From NCBI GenBank assembly GCA_008017265.1, contig SSHC01000029.1, positions 1-35,079 of the forward strand: 35,079 nucleotides of DNA, in the 5' to 3' direction. Shown in pieces: positions 8,447 to 17,223 of this stretch (the stretch's first letter is position 1; each line of letters opens with the position of its first letter). The notes beneath the pieces are model-generated. The model was given only the letters and a program-made list of their open reading frames with translations. It had not been told where the DNA came from and did not search any database. The translations under genes and the position numbers were made by a program. Origin of the DNA: Aeromicrobium sp. (lineage in GTDB: Bacteria > Actinomycetota > Actinomycetes > Propionibacteriales > Nocardioidaceae).

Positions 8447-10645
8447 TTAGTCCAGACCTAGCCCCGGCCCAGGCGCGGGCGCGGGCGCGGGCGGCAACGT
8501 CGGCGTCGGCATTGTCGGCACCGTTGGAGTTGGAACTGTCGGCAGCGTGACTGTTGGCTCCGGCGTTGGCGTCGGATCGGTGGGCAGCGTGACTGTCGGC
8601 TCCGGGGTGGCCTTAGTCTTTCGCGGCTTCGGGTCCTTCTTTATCTCGACACCCTTGGTGGCCTTGAGGTTCGCTGGCTTCGCGAACTTCCCACAATCAT
8701 TCCGATCAAGAACCGCCTCGGAGTACCTACGGAACGTCATCGCCGGATAGGTTCCGCCATAGTAGGGCGACAAATAACCTTCAAGTTGTTCGTTTCCGAC
8801 ACCACGGTTGTACATGACAGCGGTCGCCAATTTGGGTGTCGTTCCAACGAACCACGACCCCGAAACTCGGGAATTTGCCTGCGTACCCGCTGTTGCCGTT
8901 CCGGTCTTGCCGGCCGTCGGGCAGAACGTACGACCACGCGTACCGGTACCCGACTTGGTGACCAACTGAAGCGATGCGATCGTGTCAGATGCGACGTCGG
9001 GATCAATAGTTTGCGTTGTCGAAACCCGGTGCTTGTACAAGCTCGCCCCCGTGGGACTCAAAACACTTTCAATCGCATACCAGTCCGCACGATTCCCTTC
9101 TGCGGCCAACGTGGCATACGACGTGGCCATATCCACCGGAGCAATCGGCGCGTAACCGAGTGACACACCCATAACAGGGTTGATCTCATCAATAGTGGAT
9201 TGCGGAATACCCGCATCACGCGCTGCAGCGAGAATCTTTTGTGCTCCGACCGTCAAATCAGTTATCGACGATTCCGTCGTGGTTCCCGTTGACTCGACCG
9301 ACATCATGCGTGTGAGATCGATAAAGGCAGTATTCACAGACGATTGCGTTGCTTTGGCCAACGACACCGTGCCAAAGGACTGGCCTCGATTGTCGCCAGA
9401 ATTTGAAACCTTGTCCTTACCGATCTCGATCGGAGAGTTTCCATACAACCTTGTTTGGAGGCTGAACCCGTCACGCAATCCAGCCACGACGGCAAAGACT
9501 TTGAATGTTGAGCCTGGTTGAGTACCTAGCATCGCCCAGTTCAATTGACTCTTCAAGAAGTCCGGTCCGCCGTACATGGCTCGAAGCGCACCAGTGCCGA
9601 CCTCGACTGAAGCGAGCGCGGTATTAACCTCCGGAATTCCACGGGGTCGCACCTCTTTAACAGCGCTCACGGCGGCCTTTTGCATGTTCTTGTCGAACGT
9701 GGTCACGACCTTGAAGCCACCGCCGACGATCTCAAATTCAGTGAAACCGTTTTTTTGCAATTGGCGCTTCGTGAGATCGAGCAAGAACCCCTTGGTTCCC
9801 GCGTACCGCTGGTCCTTCTTTTGTTTCCTGAACTTCGGCAAAGTACCACGGATCTCGGAACCTTCGCTTGCCGTGATCGCACGCGCCTCAACCATGCCGT
9901 TCACGACATAGTTGTATCGAGGAAGGATCCGGTCCCGAGCCCCATCCGTGTATGGATCAAACTTCGTCGGATTGTTGATGACCGTTGCCAAGAAGGCCGC
10001 TTGGCTTGCGTTCAGTTCAGAAGCGGGAATGCCGAAGTAGGTTTGCGCCGCCACTTCGACGCCATAAGCGCCATTACCGAAATAGATCGTATTGAGATAG
10101 CCCTCGAGGATCTGTTCCTTGGTGAGTTGATTGTGGATCTTGATCGATATCAAGACCTCTTTAATCTTGCGTGTGTAGGTGCGCTCTTGAGTCAGATAGA
10201 GAATCTTGACGTACTGCTGTGTGATGGTGGAACCGCCGCCGGTGATTTCGCCGGCTTGAGTGTTGTTGCGCGCGGCCCGAAGGATGCCACGAATATCAAT
10301 ACCGCGGTTGCTCCAGAAAGACCGATCCTCGGCCGCAACGACGGCGTTACGCATCACGTCAGGGATCTCGTCGATGCTTATGATGTGCCGATCTTGGTTT
10401 GAGAACGAACCGATTTGGGTCTTGCCATCCGAGTAGAAGACGTTGGTCGTCTGAGTCTGGAAGTCCTTGTTGGGGTCTGGAATATCAATCAAGAAGTACA
10501 GACCGACCACCAGCAATACGCCCGCGAGTCCGCCAGTAAAAAGGAGCGCAACGAGCCAACGCAGGGTGCGAACGGGCCACGGCCCATCTCCGCCGATTCG
10601 GCGAATAAACCCACGCTTCTGACTCTTTTTTGGTTTCTTAGCCAC
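8447..10645 (-). CDS. class A penicillin-binding protein (bifunctional peptidoglycan glycosyltransferase/transpeptidase)
   Basis: A 732-residue PBP1-type enzyme that polymerises and cross-links peptidoglycan outside the membrane. A basic N-terminus leads into one membrane anchor at about residues 31-53. The glycosyltransferase domain shows EDRSFW at 106-111, GGSTITQQYVK near 136, and KEQILEGYLNTIYFGNGAYG from about 176. The transpeptidase domain has the active-site STFK at 379-382, SVN at 436-438 and KTGT at 580-583. The C-terminal 60 residues are a Pro/Thr-rich tail with repeated PEPTVTLPT-type units, probably reaching into the wall. The GTG start at 10645 has AAGGGA upstream. It is divergent from ino1, a neighbour pairing also found in other actinobacteria. 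All catalytic motifs are intact. Confidence 0.95.
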   Translation of the reverse strand: MAKKPKKSQKRGFIRRIGGDGPWPVRTLRWLVALLFTGGLAGVLLVVGLYFLIDIPDPNKDFQTQTTNVFYSDGKTQIGSFSNQDRHIISIDEIPDVMRNAVVAAEDRSFWSNRGIDIRGILRAARNNTQAGEITGGGSTITQQYVKILYLTQERTYTRKIKEVLISIKIHNQLTKEQILEGYLNTIYFGNGAYGVEVAAQTYFGIPASELNASQAAFLATVINNPTKFDPYTDGARDRILPRYNYVVNGMVEARAITASEGSEIRGTLPKFRKQKKDQRYAGTKGFLLDLTKRQLQKNGFTEFEIVGGGFKVVTTFDKNMQKAAVSAVKEVRPRGIPEVNTALASVEVGTGALRAMYGGPDFLKSQLNWAMLGTQPGSTFKVFAVVAGLRDGFSLQTRLYGNSPIEIGKDKVSNSGDNRGQSFGTVSLAKATQSSVNTAFIDLTRMMSVESTGTTTESSITDLTVGAQKILAAARDAGIPQSTIDEINPVMGVSLGYAPIAPVDMATSYATLAAEGNRADWYAIESVLSPTGASLYKHRVSTTQTIDPDVASDTIASLQLVTKSGTGTRGRTFCPTAGKTGTATAGTQANSRVSGSWFVGTTPKLATAVMYNRGVGNEQLEGYLSPYYGGTYPAMTFRRYSEAVLDRNDCGKFAKPANLKATKGVEIKKDPKPRKTKATPEPTVTLPTDPTPTPEPTVTLPTVPTPTVPTMPTPTLPPAPAPAPGPGLGLD
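8541..8605 (-). repeat. direct repeat in the Pro/Thr-rich tail of PBP1
   Basis: A 23-bp unit beginning GGCAGCGTGACTGT occurs at 8541-8563 and again at 8583-8605 with one mismatch, 42 bp apart. It encodes the repeated peptide PEPTVTLPT. Such tandem repeats can change copy number by slippage and alter tail length. Confidence 0.8.
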
Positions 10646-10734
10646 CTGCAGTCCCTTCGGTCTCGTGCAGTTCCAACTACCAAGTGTGCCTGATCAACCT
10701 GAAGAGACCTGAGAAAGTCCGCATCAAACGAGGA

Positions 10735-10764
10735 TTGGGGTCCTGTTTGGCCGGGTTGTAGGGT
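10735..10764 (+). promoter_or_regulatory. candidate ino1 promoter
   Basis: TTGGGG at 10735-10740 and TAGGGT at 10759-10764 are separated by 18 bp in the 226-bp divergent region between the PBP1 and ino1 genes. This would leave a leader of about 100 nt. The leader contains the small inverted repeat GGCGC-AAATC-GCGCC near 10827-10841. The hexamers are only partial matches. Confidence 0.25.
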
Positions 10765-10871
10765 GTCTTGGGTACGAAGCGCACCACGAGACAGTCGCCA
10801 CTATCTGCCTGATTCGGCCGCGCTAAGGCGCAAATCGCGCCGGAATTGAGAAGTTCAGGAATAAATCAGTA

Positions 10872-11972
10872 ATGGATCAAGACACACGCCCGAAAGTTCG
10901 CGTCGCAATCGTCGGTGTTGGAAACTGCGCAGCGTCACTCGTCCAAGGTGTCGAGTATTACCGCAACGCAGACCCCAACTCCACCGTTCCTGGTCTCATG
11001 CATGTCAACTTCGGCCCCTACCATGTTGGCGATGTTGAATTTGTCGCAGCGTTTGATGTCGACGCAAAAAAGGTAGGACTCGACCTCGCCGATGCGATCG
11101 GCGCAAGTGAGAACAACACGATCAAGATTACGGACGTTCCCACCACAGGTGTCACCGTGCAGCGCGGACATACTCTCGATGGTTTGGGAAAGTACTACAA
11201 CTTGACGATCGACGAATCTGACGCCGAACCCGTCGATATCGTGCAGACTCTCAAGGACGTTCGAGCTGACGTCCTCGTGTCGTACTTGCCTGTCGGGTCG
11301 GAACAAGCAGACAAGTTCTACGCACAGTGCGCGATCGATGCGAAGGTTGCATTCATTAACGCCTTGCCCGTGTTTATTGCTTCCGATCCCGAGTGGGCTC
11401 AAAAGTTTGCCGACGCTGGCGTCCCGATCGTGGGCGATGACATCAAGAGCCAGGTGGGCGCAACCATTACACACCGCGTTTTGGCTCGATTGTTTGAAGA
11501 GCGTGGTGTCGTCCTCGACCGCACCTATCAACTCAACGTTGGCGGAAACATGGACTTCAAGAACATGCTCGAGCGCGAGCGATTGGAGTCGAAGAAAGTT
11601 TCCAAGACGCAGTCGGTCACCTCGAATCTCGAGGGTCCACTTGCCGACAAGGTTGACGACCGCAATGTTCATATCGGCCCGTCGGACTATGTTGCTTGGC
11701 TTGATGACCGCAAGTGGGCATACGTGCGTCTTGAAGGCCGCGCGTTCGGCGACGTCCCGTTGAATCTTGAGTACAAGCTAGAAGTGTGGGACTCTCCGAA
11801 CTCGGCTGGCATCATCATCGACGCAATTCGTGCCGCGAAAATCGCCCTCGATCGTGGGCTCGGCGGTCCGATCTTGAGTGCGTCCGCGTATCTGATGAAG
11901 AGTCCGCCCCAACAAATGCCCGATGCGATTGGGCGGGCAGAGCTTGAAGCGTTCATTCGCGGCGAGGCGTAA
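10872..11972 (+). CDS. ino1: inositol-3-phosphate synthase (actinobacterial type)
   Basis: The enzyme converts glucose-6-phosphate to 1L-myo-inositol-1-phosphate using NAD. In actinobacteria this is the entry to phosphatidylinositol and, where present, mycothiol. The N-terminal Rossmann motif is [16 protein letters not shown] (about residues 11-26). The catalytic-domain motifs [15 protein letters not shown] and [12 protein letters not shown] are highly conserved in the short prokaryotic family. Length is 366 residues, as expected. The ATG at 10872 follows AGGA at a rather long spacing of 11 bases. It stands alone on the plus strand, followed 79 bp later by pcnA. Confidence 0.95.
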   Translation: MDQDTRPKVRVAIVGVGNCAASLVQGVEYYRNADPNSTVPGLMHVNFGPYHVGDVEFVAAFDVDAKKVGLDLADAIGASENNTIKITDVPTTGVTVQRGHTLDGLGKYYNLTIDESDAEPVDIVQTLKDVRADVLVSYLPVGSEQADKFYAQCAIDAKVAFINALPVFIASDPEWAQKFADAGVPIVGDDIKSQVGATITHRVLARLFEERGVVLDRTYQLNVGGNMDFKNMLERERLESKKVSKTQSVTSNLEGPLADKVDDRNVHIGPSDYVAWLDDRKWAYVRLEGRAFGDVPLNLEYKLEVWDSPNSAGIIIDAIRAAKIALDRGLGGPILSASAYLMKSPPQQMPDAIGRAELEAFIRGEA

Positions 11973-12051
11973 AACCGCCGTTTCGACTTGTGTAGTTCTT
12001 TCGCAGGGCTCCACAAACTGAGCATGTGTTCGGTCGACGACGTTAGGATCC

Positions 12052-13485
12052 ATGTTTGTGGCTGATTTGACTGCGCACGAGCAACAACGCTGCGATGACC
12101 TCATCGCGCGGCGCCCTTTGCTGCTCGAATTGGGCGAGTTATTTGCGCGCGCAGGTCACGAATTAGCCTTGGTCGGCGGTCCCGTCCGTGACGCTTTATT
12201 GGGCCGTGAAGTTTCCGACCTCGACTTTGCCACCTCGGCATTGCCTAAAGAGATCGAATCAATCGTGTCTGAATGGGCCGATGCGACTTGGGATATGGGT
12301 CGCGACTTCGGCACGATCGGTTTGCGTAAAGGCAACGAACAAATCGAGATAACCACGTATCGAGCAGACTCCTACGATGCCGATTCGCGGAAGCCGACCG
12401 TCGAGTTTGGGACCTCGCTTGATGCTGATCTTGCGCGCCGCGACTTTTCAGTCAACGCGATGGCTATCCGCCTTCCGTCACGAGAGTTTGTCGACATTTA
12501 CGGCGGGCTCGATGATCTGGCTGATCGTACGCTTCGTACACCAAGTGGGCCCGACGTTTCCTTCAGTGACGATCCACTACGCATGATGCGCGCCGTACGC
12601 TTTGTGGCTCAATTGTCTTTCGAGTTGTCTTCTGACGTGTTTGAGGCGATTCGCACGATGGGCGACCGGCTCGAAATCGTTTCGGCTGAGCGCGTACGTG
12701 ACGAGTTTTCGCGACTGCTCACGGCCGATAACCCGGTTGCGGGATTGCGACTCCTTGTCGATACCGGCCTCGCAGGCATCGTTATCCCTGAACTTCCAGC
12801 ACTTCAACTCGAACGCGATGAACACAACCGACACAAAGACGTTTACGAGCATTCGCTCACAGTTCTTGAGCAGGCAATTGACCAGGAACACCGGCTCGAC
12901 GAACAACCTGACCTGACGATTCGGCTAGCCGCGCTCTTGCATGACATTGGGAAACCGAAAACGCGACGTTTCCAAGCCGGCGGAGTGGTTACTTTCCACC
13001 ATCACGATGTTGTCGGCGCGAAACTCGCACGCAAACGCCTCAGTGCCTTGCGATACCCAAATTCGGTCGTTGATGCTGTGTCAGCATTGATCGAACTTCA
13101 CTTGCGGTTCCACGGATACGGCGACGGGCAATGGACTGATTCGGCCGTACGCCGCTATGTTCGTGACGCCGGGGACCAACTTGTTCGTCTCCACATCCTC
13201 ACTCGTGCCGATTGCACGACCCGAAATGCACGCAAGGCATTGAAACTTCAGCGTTCCTACGATGACCTCGAATCCCGAATCGACCATCTAAGTCAGGAAG
13301 AAGAACTTCAGGCTATTCGTCCAGATCTTGACGGAAAACAGATCATGCAGATACTCCAAATTCCACCGGGCCGAGTAGTTGGCGAAGCCTATTCGTTCCT
13401 GCTTGATCTGCGTCTCGACCGAGGTCACATGTCCGAAGACGACGCTACTGCAGCGCTTCTCTCATGGTGGGCGGCCCGGAACTGA
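12052..13485 (+). CDS. pcnA: CCA tRNA nucleotidyltransferase (poly(A) polymerase family) with HD domain
   Basis: This enzyme adds or repairs the 3' CCA end of tRNAs. The N-terminal nucleotidyltransferase domain has LVGGPVRDALLG near residue 40 and the metal-binding DLDFATSALP. It continues with FGTIGLRKGNEQIEITTYR and RRDFSVNAMAIRL. The RNA-binding neck contains DDPLRMMRAVRFVAQL. An HD-type domain follows with LLHDIGKPKTRR and VTFHHHDVVGAKLA. Length is 477 residues, normal for actinobacterial members. The start may be the ATG at 12052 or the GTG at 12058; AGGA at 12045-12048 is better spaced for the GTG. Neighbourhood next to the DUF6049-murJ group matches the conserved actinobacterial order. 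Confidence 0.95.
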   Translation: MFVADLTAHEQQRCDDLIARRPLLLELGELFARAGHELALVGGPVRDALLGREVSDLDFATSALPKEIESIVSEWADATWDMGRDFGTIGLRKGNEQIEITTYRADSYDADSRKPTVEFGTSLDADLARRDFSVNAMAIRLPSREFVDIYGGLDDLADRTLRTPSGPDVSFSDDPLRMMRAVRFVAQLSFELSSDVFEAIRTMGDRLEIVSAERVRDEFSRLLTADNPVAGLRLLVDTGLAGIVIPELPALQLERDEHNRHKDVYEHSLTVLEQAIDQEHRLDEQPDLTIRLAALLHDIGKPKTRRFQAGGVVTFHHHDVVGAKLARKRLSALRYPNSVVDAVSALIELHLRFHGYGDGQWTDSAVRRYVRDAGDQLVRLHILTRADCTTRNARKALKLQRSYDDLESRIDHLSQEEELQAIRPDLDGKQIMQILQIPPGRVVGEAYSFLLDLRLDRGHMSEDDATAALLSWWAARN

Positions 13486-13508
13486 CCAGATCTACGGCAG
13501 GCGATCGC

Positions 13509-13514
13509 TACGAT
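13509..13514 (+). promoter_or_regulatory. -10 box of a probable leaderless mRNA (DUF6049 gene)
   Basis: TACGAT lies at -12 to -7 relative to the GTG at 13521, just after the pcnA stop. No ribosome-binding site is present in the six intervening bases. The position supports the GTG at 13521 as both transcription and translation start. A standard -35 element is not evident. Confidence 0.5.
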
Positions 13515-13520
13515 GGCCAC

Positions 13521-15551
13521 GTGCGTGTTCGTTGGATTTTCGCCTTGATCGTCAGTGCGCTGGCGATACTTGGCGTGGTCGCGCCCGCCACACACGCAGC
13601 CACATCAGACGACCTGTCTATCTCCATCCGGTCAATTTCTCCCACGATTCTGACTGGAAAATCCACCATCACACTCACCGGCACAGTCACGAATTCTGGA
13701 AAACAGGCATGGACGTCGGCAAACGCATACCTCGTGATGCCGCGTTGGCCGTACACGAGTCGCGAACAAGTTCACGACGTACTCTCAAGCGACTACGCCT
13801 ATGTTGGCGAGCGAATCGTGAGCACCGGCAGATTCGCTGAACTTGGCACACTCGAACCCGGTCAAACCAAGCCGTTCTCCATCCGCGTTCCATCGGGCGA
13901 CTTGGATCTTTCCGCGGCCGATGGCGTTTATCCCGTGGGAGTTCACCTTGTCGCGACGGATCCGCAAGGTGCCCGGTCAGGGCAAAGTGCGGCCCGTGAT
14001 CTGACCTTGTTGCCACGGGTGAGCAACGATGCTCGACGAGTCCAAACCGGAATCATCTGGCCATTTATTGAGCCTTGGTCACCCGCAACCGTGACGCGCG
14101 ACGACATCGCTGAATCTGTCATGCGTGGGCAATTGCGTCACTATCTCGATGCGGCCATCGCCACTCCGCGCGACGCTCGCACGATCCTGATCGATCCGGC
14201 TTTGCTCGACTCGGTCTCTGCTGTTGCGAATGCGGCCGATGAACTGGAATTGACTGCTGACGAAGTGGCTCTCATTGACGACTGGATCGCCGATGCTTTG
14301 GCCTTGGCTTCAGCTTCTGACACGTACATCATCGATTACGGCCGACCCGATTATTTTGGTTTCCTCGGTTCACCACAATCGAAGAAACTCAACAACAGTG
14401 TGCATTCAGCAACCCGTGACGCGAGTGAGCGATACAAACTTGTTGGCGAGTCGATCGTGTGGCCAGCCGCAGGTGATCCAACCTCGAAGTTCGTGTCCCG
14501 CCTCGCCGCTCTTAATCATGATCTGGCGGTCGTCTCTTCAGAAAGAGTCTCTTCGTGGACGCCGACTGCTGGTTCGCGCGTCGCACTCGATGCCGGATAT
14601 AAACATATTGAAAGCTTTGTTCACACACCGTGGGCATTTTCACCACTGACAAGCAACGGCTCACTAGTGGTACAGAACTTCTTCAGCACGGCCACGTTGT
14701 CGAGCCTAGAAAAGTCCCAAAATTCTAGTGCTCGCAGCGACGCGCTGCTGTTGATGAATCCTCGGTGGGACCCCGTGCTCAAAGATCTCGCACCACTATT
14801 GACGGCCCTCGAAGGGCAGCGTGGTTCCTTTCTCACACCCACAACCTTGAGCTCACGTGGCACCGCGTCTGAAAAGCCGCTCACCGTCAGAAAGTCGTCA
14901 ACTTCTCCGGTATTTTCTCCCGATCGTTTAGCCCAGACTCAGAAGTTGGCGAAGAAGAATACCCTCGTTCAAAAAGTGAACTTAGCGCCGACCAAGGGCT
15001 CGTCTTCAACGACAGAAACTGCCCGAGCGGTGTCACTAGGCTGGCGGCGCTCTCCCGCAGCCGCCTCAACCCACGTGGCGAGTTCCGTGTCTTTGGCTGA
15101 TGCATTTCTCAACGAGATCACGCTCGAGACGCCCGGCACGATCACCCTGAGTAGCGATAAGGGTAGTTTCCCCCTGACGATCCGTAATGGCACCGATTCG
15201 CCGGTAAGAGTGTCAGTTCGACTCACAGCAGACGTTCCTGGAATCTCGTTTGCCGAGTCCCCCGCCGTGCGTATTGAACCTGGTTCGAGCCACACGATGA
15301 CTGTTGACGCAAACATGCGCGAACAAGTCGCGGCCACCGCGTCGGCGCAATTGACAACTGTCGACGGAGAGTCATTTGGTACTGCTCAAGCCTTCGTTCT
15401 TCGCACAAGCAATGTCGGACAGTACGTCTGGATTGGCTTGGGTGCAGCCGTTCTTCTCGTGATTACCGCGGCCGGCCGGCGAGTTCTGCAACGACGAGGT
15501 TCTATACGAGAAGATTCCGCAGACGATGGGAACGGCATTTCACATGGTTAA
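13521..15551 (+). CDS. DUF6049-family secreted/membrane-anchored envelope protein
   Basis: This 676-residue protein belongs to the actinobacterial family found directly upstream of murJ (the Rv3909 position in Mycobacterium tuberculosis). It has an N-terminal signal peptide (about residues 1-26, hydrophobic WIFALIVSALAILGVVAP then THAA). A beta-sandwich-like region follows with TLTGTVTNSGKQAWTSANAY and LEPGQTKPFSIRVP. A central region contains VQTGIIWPFIEPWSP and a polysaccharide-deacetylase-like layout. A C-terminal Ig-like region precedes one membrane helix (about 635-655, WIGLGAAVLLVITAAG) and a short basic cytoplasmic tail. Function is unproven; position suggests a role with lipid II transport or wall assembly. 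The frame is open to 13464, but the signal peptide and the TACGAT box favour the GTG at 13521. It overlaps murJ. Confidence 0.82.
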   Translation: MRVRWIFALIVSALAILGVVAPATHAATSDDLSISIRSISPTILTGKSTITLTGTVTNSGKQAWTSANAYLVMPRWPYTSREQVHDVLSSDYAYVGERIVSTGRFAELGTLEPGQTKPFSIRVPSGDLDLSAADGVYPVGVHLVATDPQGARSGQSAARDLTLLPRVSNDARRVQTGIIWPFIEPWSPATVTRDDIAESVMRGQLRHYLDAAIATPRDARTILIDPALLDSVSAVANAADELELTADEVALIDDWIADALALASASDTYIIDYGRPDYFGFLGSPQSKKLNNSVHSATRDASERYKLVGESIVWPAAGDPTSKFVSRLAALNHDLAVVSSERVSSWTPTAGSRVALDAGYKHIESFVHTPWAFSPLTSNGSLVVQNFFSTATLSSLEKSQNSSARSDALLLMNPRWDPVLKDLAPLLTALEGQRGSFLTPTTLSSRGTASEKPLTVRKSSTSPVFSPDRLAQTQKLAKKNTLVQKVNLAPTKGSSSTTETARAVSLGWRRSPAAASTHVASSVSLADAFLNEITLETPGTITLSSDKGSFPLTIRNGTDSPVRVSVRLTADVPGISFAESPAVRIEPGSSHTMTVDANMREQVAATASAQLTTVDGESFGTAQAFVLRTSNVGQYVWIGLGAAVLLVITAAGRRVLQRRGSIREDSADDGNGISHG

Positions 15552-17193
15552 TCGTCGCTTGGCTCGGGCCAGTTTGATCATGGCCGCTGGCACTATCGTG
15601 TCGCGCATTACCGGATTCGCCAGAATGCTTTTGCTCGTCGCGGTCCTCGGCACAGCGTTAAACGCCGATATTTTCGAGTTGGCAAATTCGGTGCCAAATT
15701 CGCTCTATATTCTTGTCGCCGGTGGCGTCTTCAACGTGGTTTTCGTTCCTCAACTCGTTAAAGCGATGAAGGAACACGATGACGGTGGGATCGCGTTTAC
15801 TCAACGGCTCATCACCCTCGGTCTTGTGGTTTTGACGGTTGGCACGATCGCGTTGATGGTGGCAATTCCACTCATCATGCGCGTTGTTTTTGCCGGCACG
15901 CTTTTCTCAGAAGGTTTCGAACGACAGCACGATTCTGCGCTTCTGTTGATGACCCTGACGATGCCTCAGGTCTTCTTTTACGGGGTTTTCGTCCTGTATG
16001 GACAACTGTTGAACTCTCGCGAACGTTTTGGACCGATGATGTGGGCACCCATCGCGAACAATCTTGTCGCGCTCGCGGTGTTGTCACTGTACGCGTTCAT
16101 GTTTGGTCCTGCACAAGCTCCCGCCAACGATGGATTCTCCACGTCCGAAGCACTTGTGCTCGGTGGCGGTTCGACCCTCGGAATTGTGGTTCAAGCTCTT
16201 GTTCTGATTCCATATCTGCGCAGCATTGGGGTTCCATTGAGGCTCCGGTTCGATTTCCGCGGACACGGACTCGGGCACATTTTTACCCTCGGTGCATGGA
16301 CACTTGGGCTCATCGCCGTGAATCAGGCCACCTACTTCGCCATTGCGCGGATGGGTTCGGCGGCAACTCTTCGAGGCCGCGAAGAGGGGGTCGCGGCCGC
16401 CGGAAGCACGGTGTACGCACTCGGAAATCTCATCAGCCAAGTTCCTCACGGCATCATTACGGTGTCGGTGGCGACAGCCATGCTGCCGACTCTCGCTTCG
16501 CTCGCGGCTGACAAGAAGTTCGACCAGTTCGCTAATCAACTGTCAACGACACTTAGAGTTGTCGCCCTCTTCATTGTCCCGCTCGCGACTCTTATTGCCT
16601 GTCTTGGCGCTCCGCTTGGACAATTCATCGGCGGCTTGTCTGCTTCGACTGAGAACACAGTCGCGATTGGCTCAACGATCACAGCTTTCTCTCTCGTCAC
16701 GATCGGGTTCAGTTTGCATTACGTCGTGCTGCGCGGGTTCTATTCACTCGAGGACACGAAGACGCCGTTCCTGATTCAGACGGTCATCGCCCTGATCAAT
16801 GTCGGGGGTGCGTTCGTGTTGACGCGAACGGTCGAACCACTTTGGGTATCCACTGCGATGGCTATTGCGCTTGGTCCGGCTTACCTCGTTGGTCTCACGA
16901 TTGGCCTGTTCCTCATCTCACGACGCACCGCAACCTTGATCGATCGCAATTCACGCGTGTTCGCTGCAAAGGTCGTTCTGGCGTGTCTCTTTGGGGGCGT
17001 AGGAATGATGTCAGCTCAGGCAGGTTGGGCCGCATTGTCGTGGCCGTCAGAGTCACTTATCTCGATTTTCTTAAAATTGGTTGCACTCAGTCTGCTTGGG
17101 CTAGTCATTATTGCCGGCAGTCTCATGCTTCTTCGTGTCAAAGAAACTCAACAACTCTTTAGCCTCCTTCGACGGCGCACTACTTCGGCGTAG
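15544..17193 (+). CDS. murJ: lipid II flippase MurJ (MviN family)
   Basis: MurJ moves the peptidoglycan precursor lipid II across the cytoplasmic membrane. The 549-residue product is almost entirely hydrophobic, with about fourteen helices. Its N-terminal signature is ASLIMAAGTIVSRITGFARM, followed by NSLYILVAGGVFNVVFVPQL. The charged residues of the inner cavity, for example the arginines of the first helices, appear present. Conserved RGFYSLEDTKTPF is also seen. The ATG at 15544 overlaps the upstream stop by 8 bp; an in-frame ATG at 15526 is possible. Unlike mycobacterial MviN, which is fused to a pseudokinase, this protein ends after the membrane domain and the pseudokinase is the next gene. 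Confidence 0.95.
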   Translation: MVNRRLARASLIMAAGTIVSRITGFARMLLLVAVLGTALNADIFELANSVPNSLYILVAGGVFNVVFVPQLVKAMKEHDDGGIAFTQRLITLGLVVLTVGTIALMVAIPLIMRVVFAGTLFSEGFERQHDSALLLMTLTMPQVFFYGVFVLYGQLLNSRERFGPMMWAPIANNLVALAVLSLYAFMFGPAQAPANDGFSTSEALVLGGGSTLGIVVQALVLIPYLRSIGVPLRLRFDFRGHGLGHIFTLGAWTLGLIAVNQATYFAIARMGSAATLRGREEGVAAAGSTVYALGNLISQVPHGIITVSVATAMLPTLASLAADKKFDQFANQLSTTLRVVALFIVPLATLIACLGAPLGQFIGGLSASTENTVAIGSTITAFSLVTIGFSLHYVVLRGFYSLEDTKTPFLIQTVIALINVGGAFVLTRTVEPLWVSTAMAIALGPAYLVGLTIGLFLISRRTATLIDRNSRVFAAKVVLACLFGGVGMMSAQAGWAALSWPSESLISIFLKLVALSLLGLVIIAGSLMLLRVKETQQLFSLLRRRTTSA

Positions 17194-17223
17194 CATTTAG
17201 TTCAACTGCGACCCTGGAGTGAC

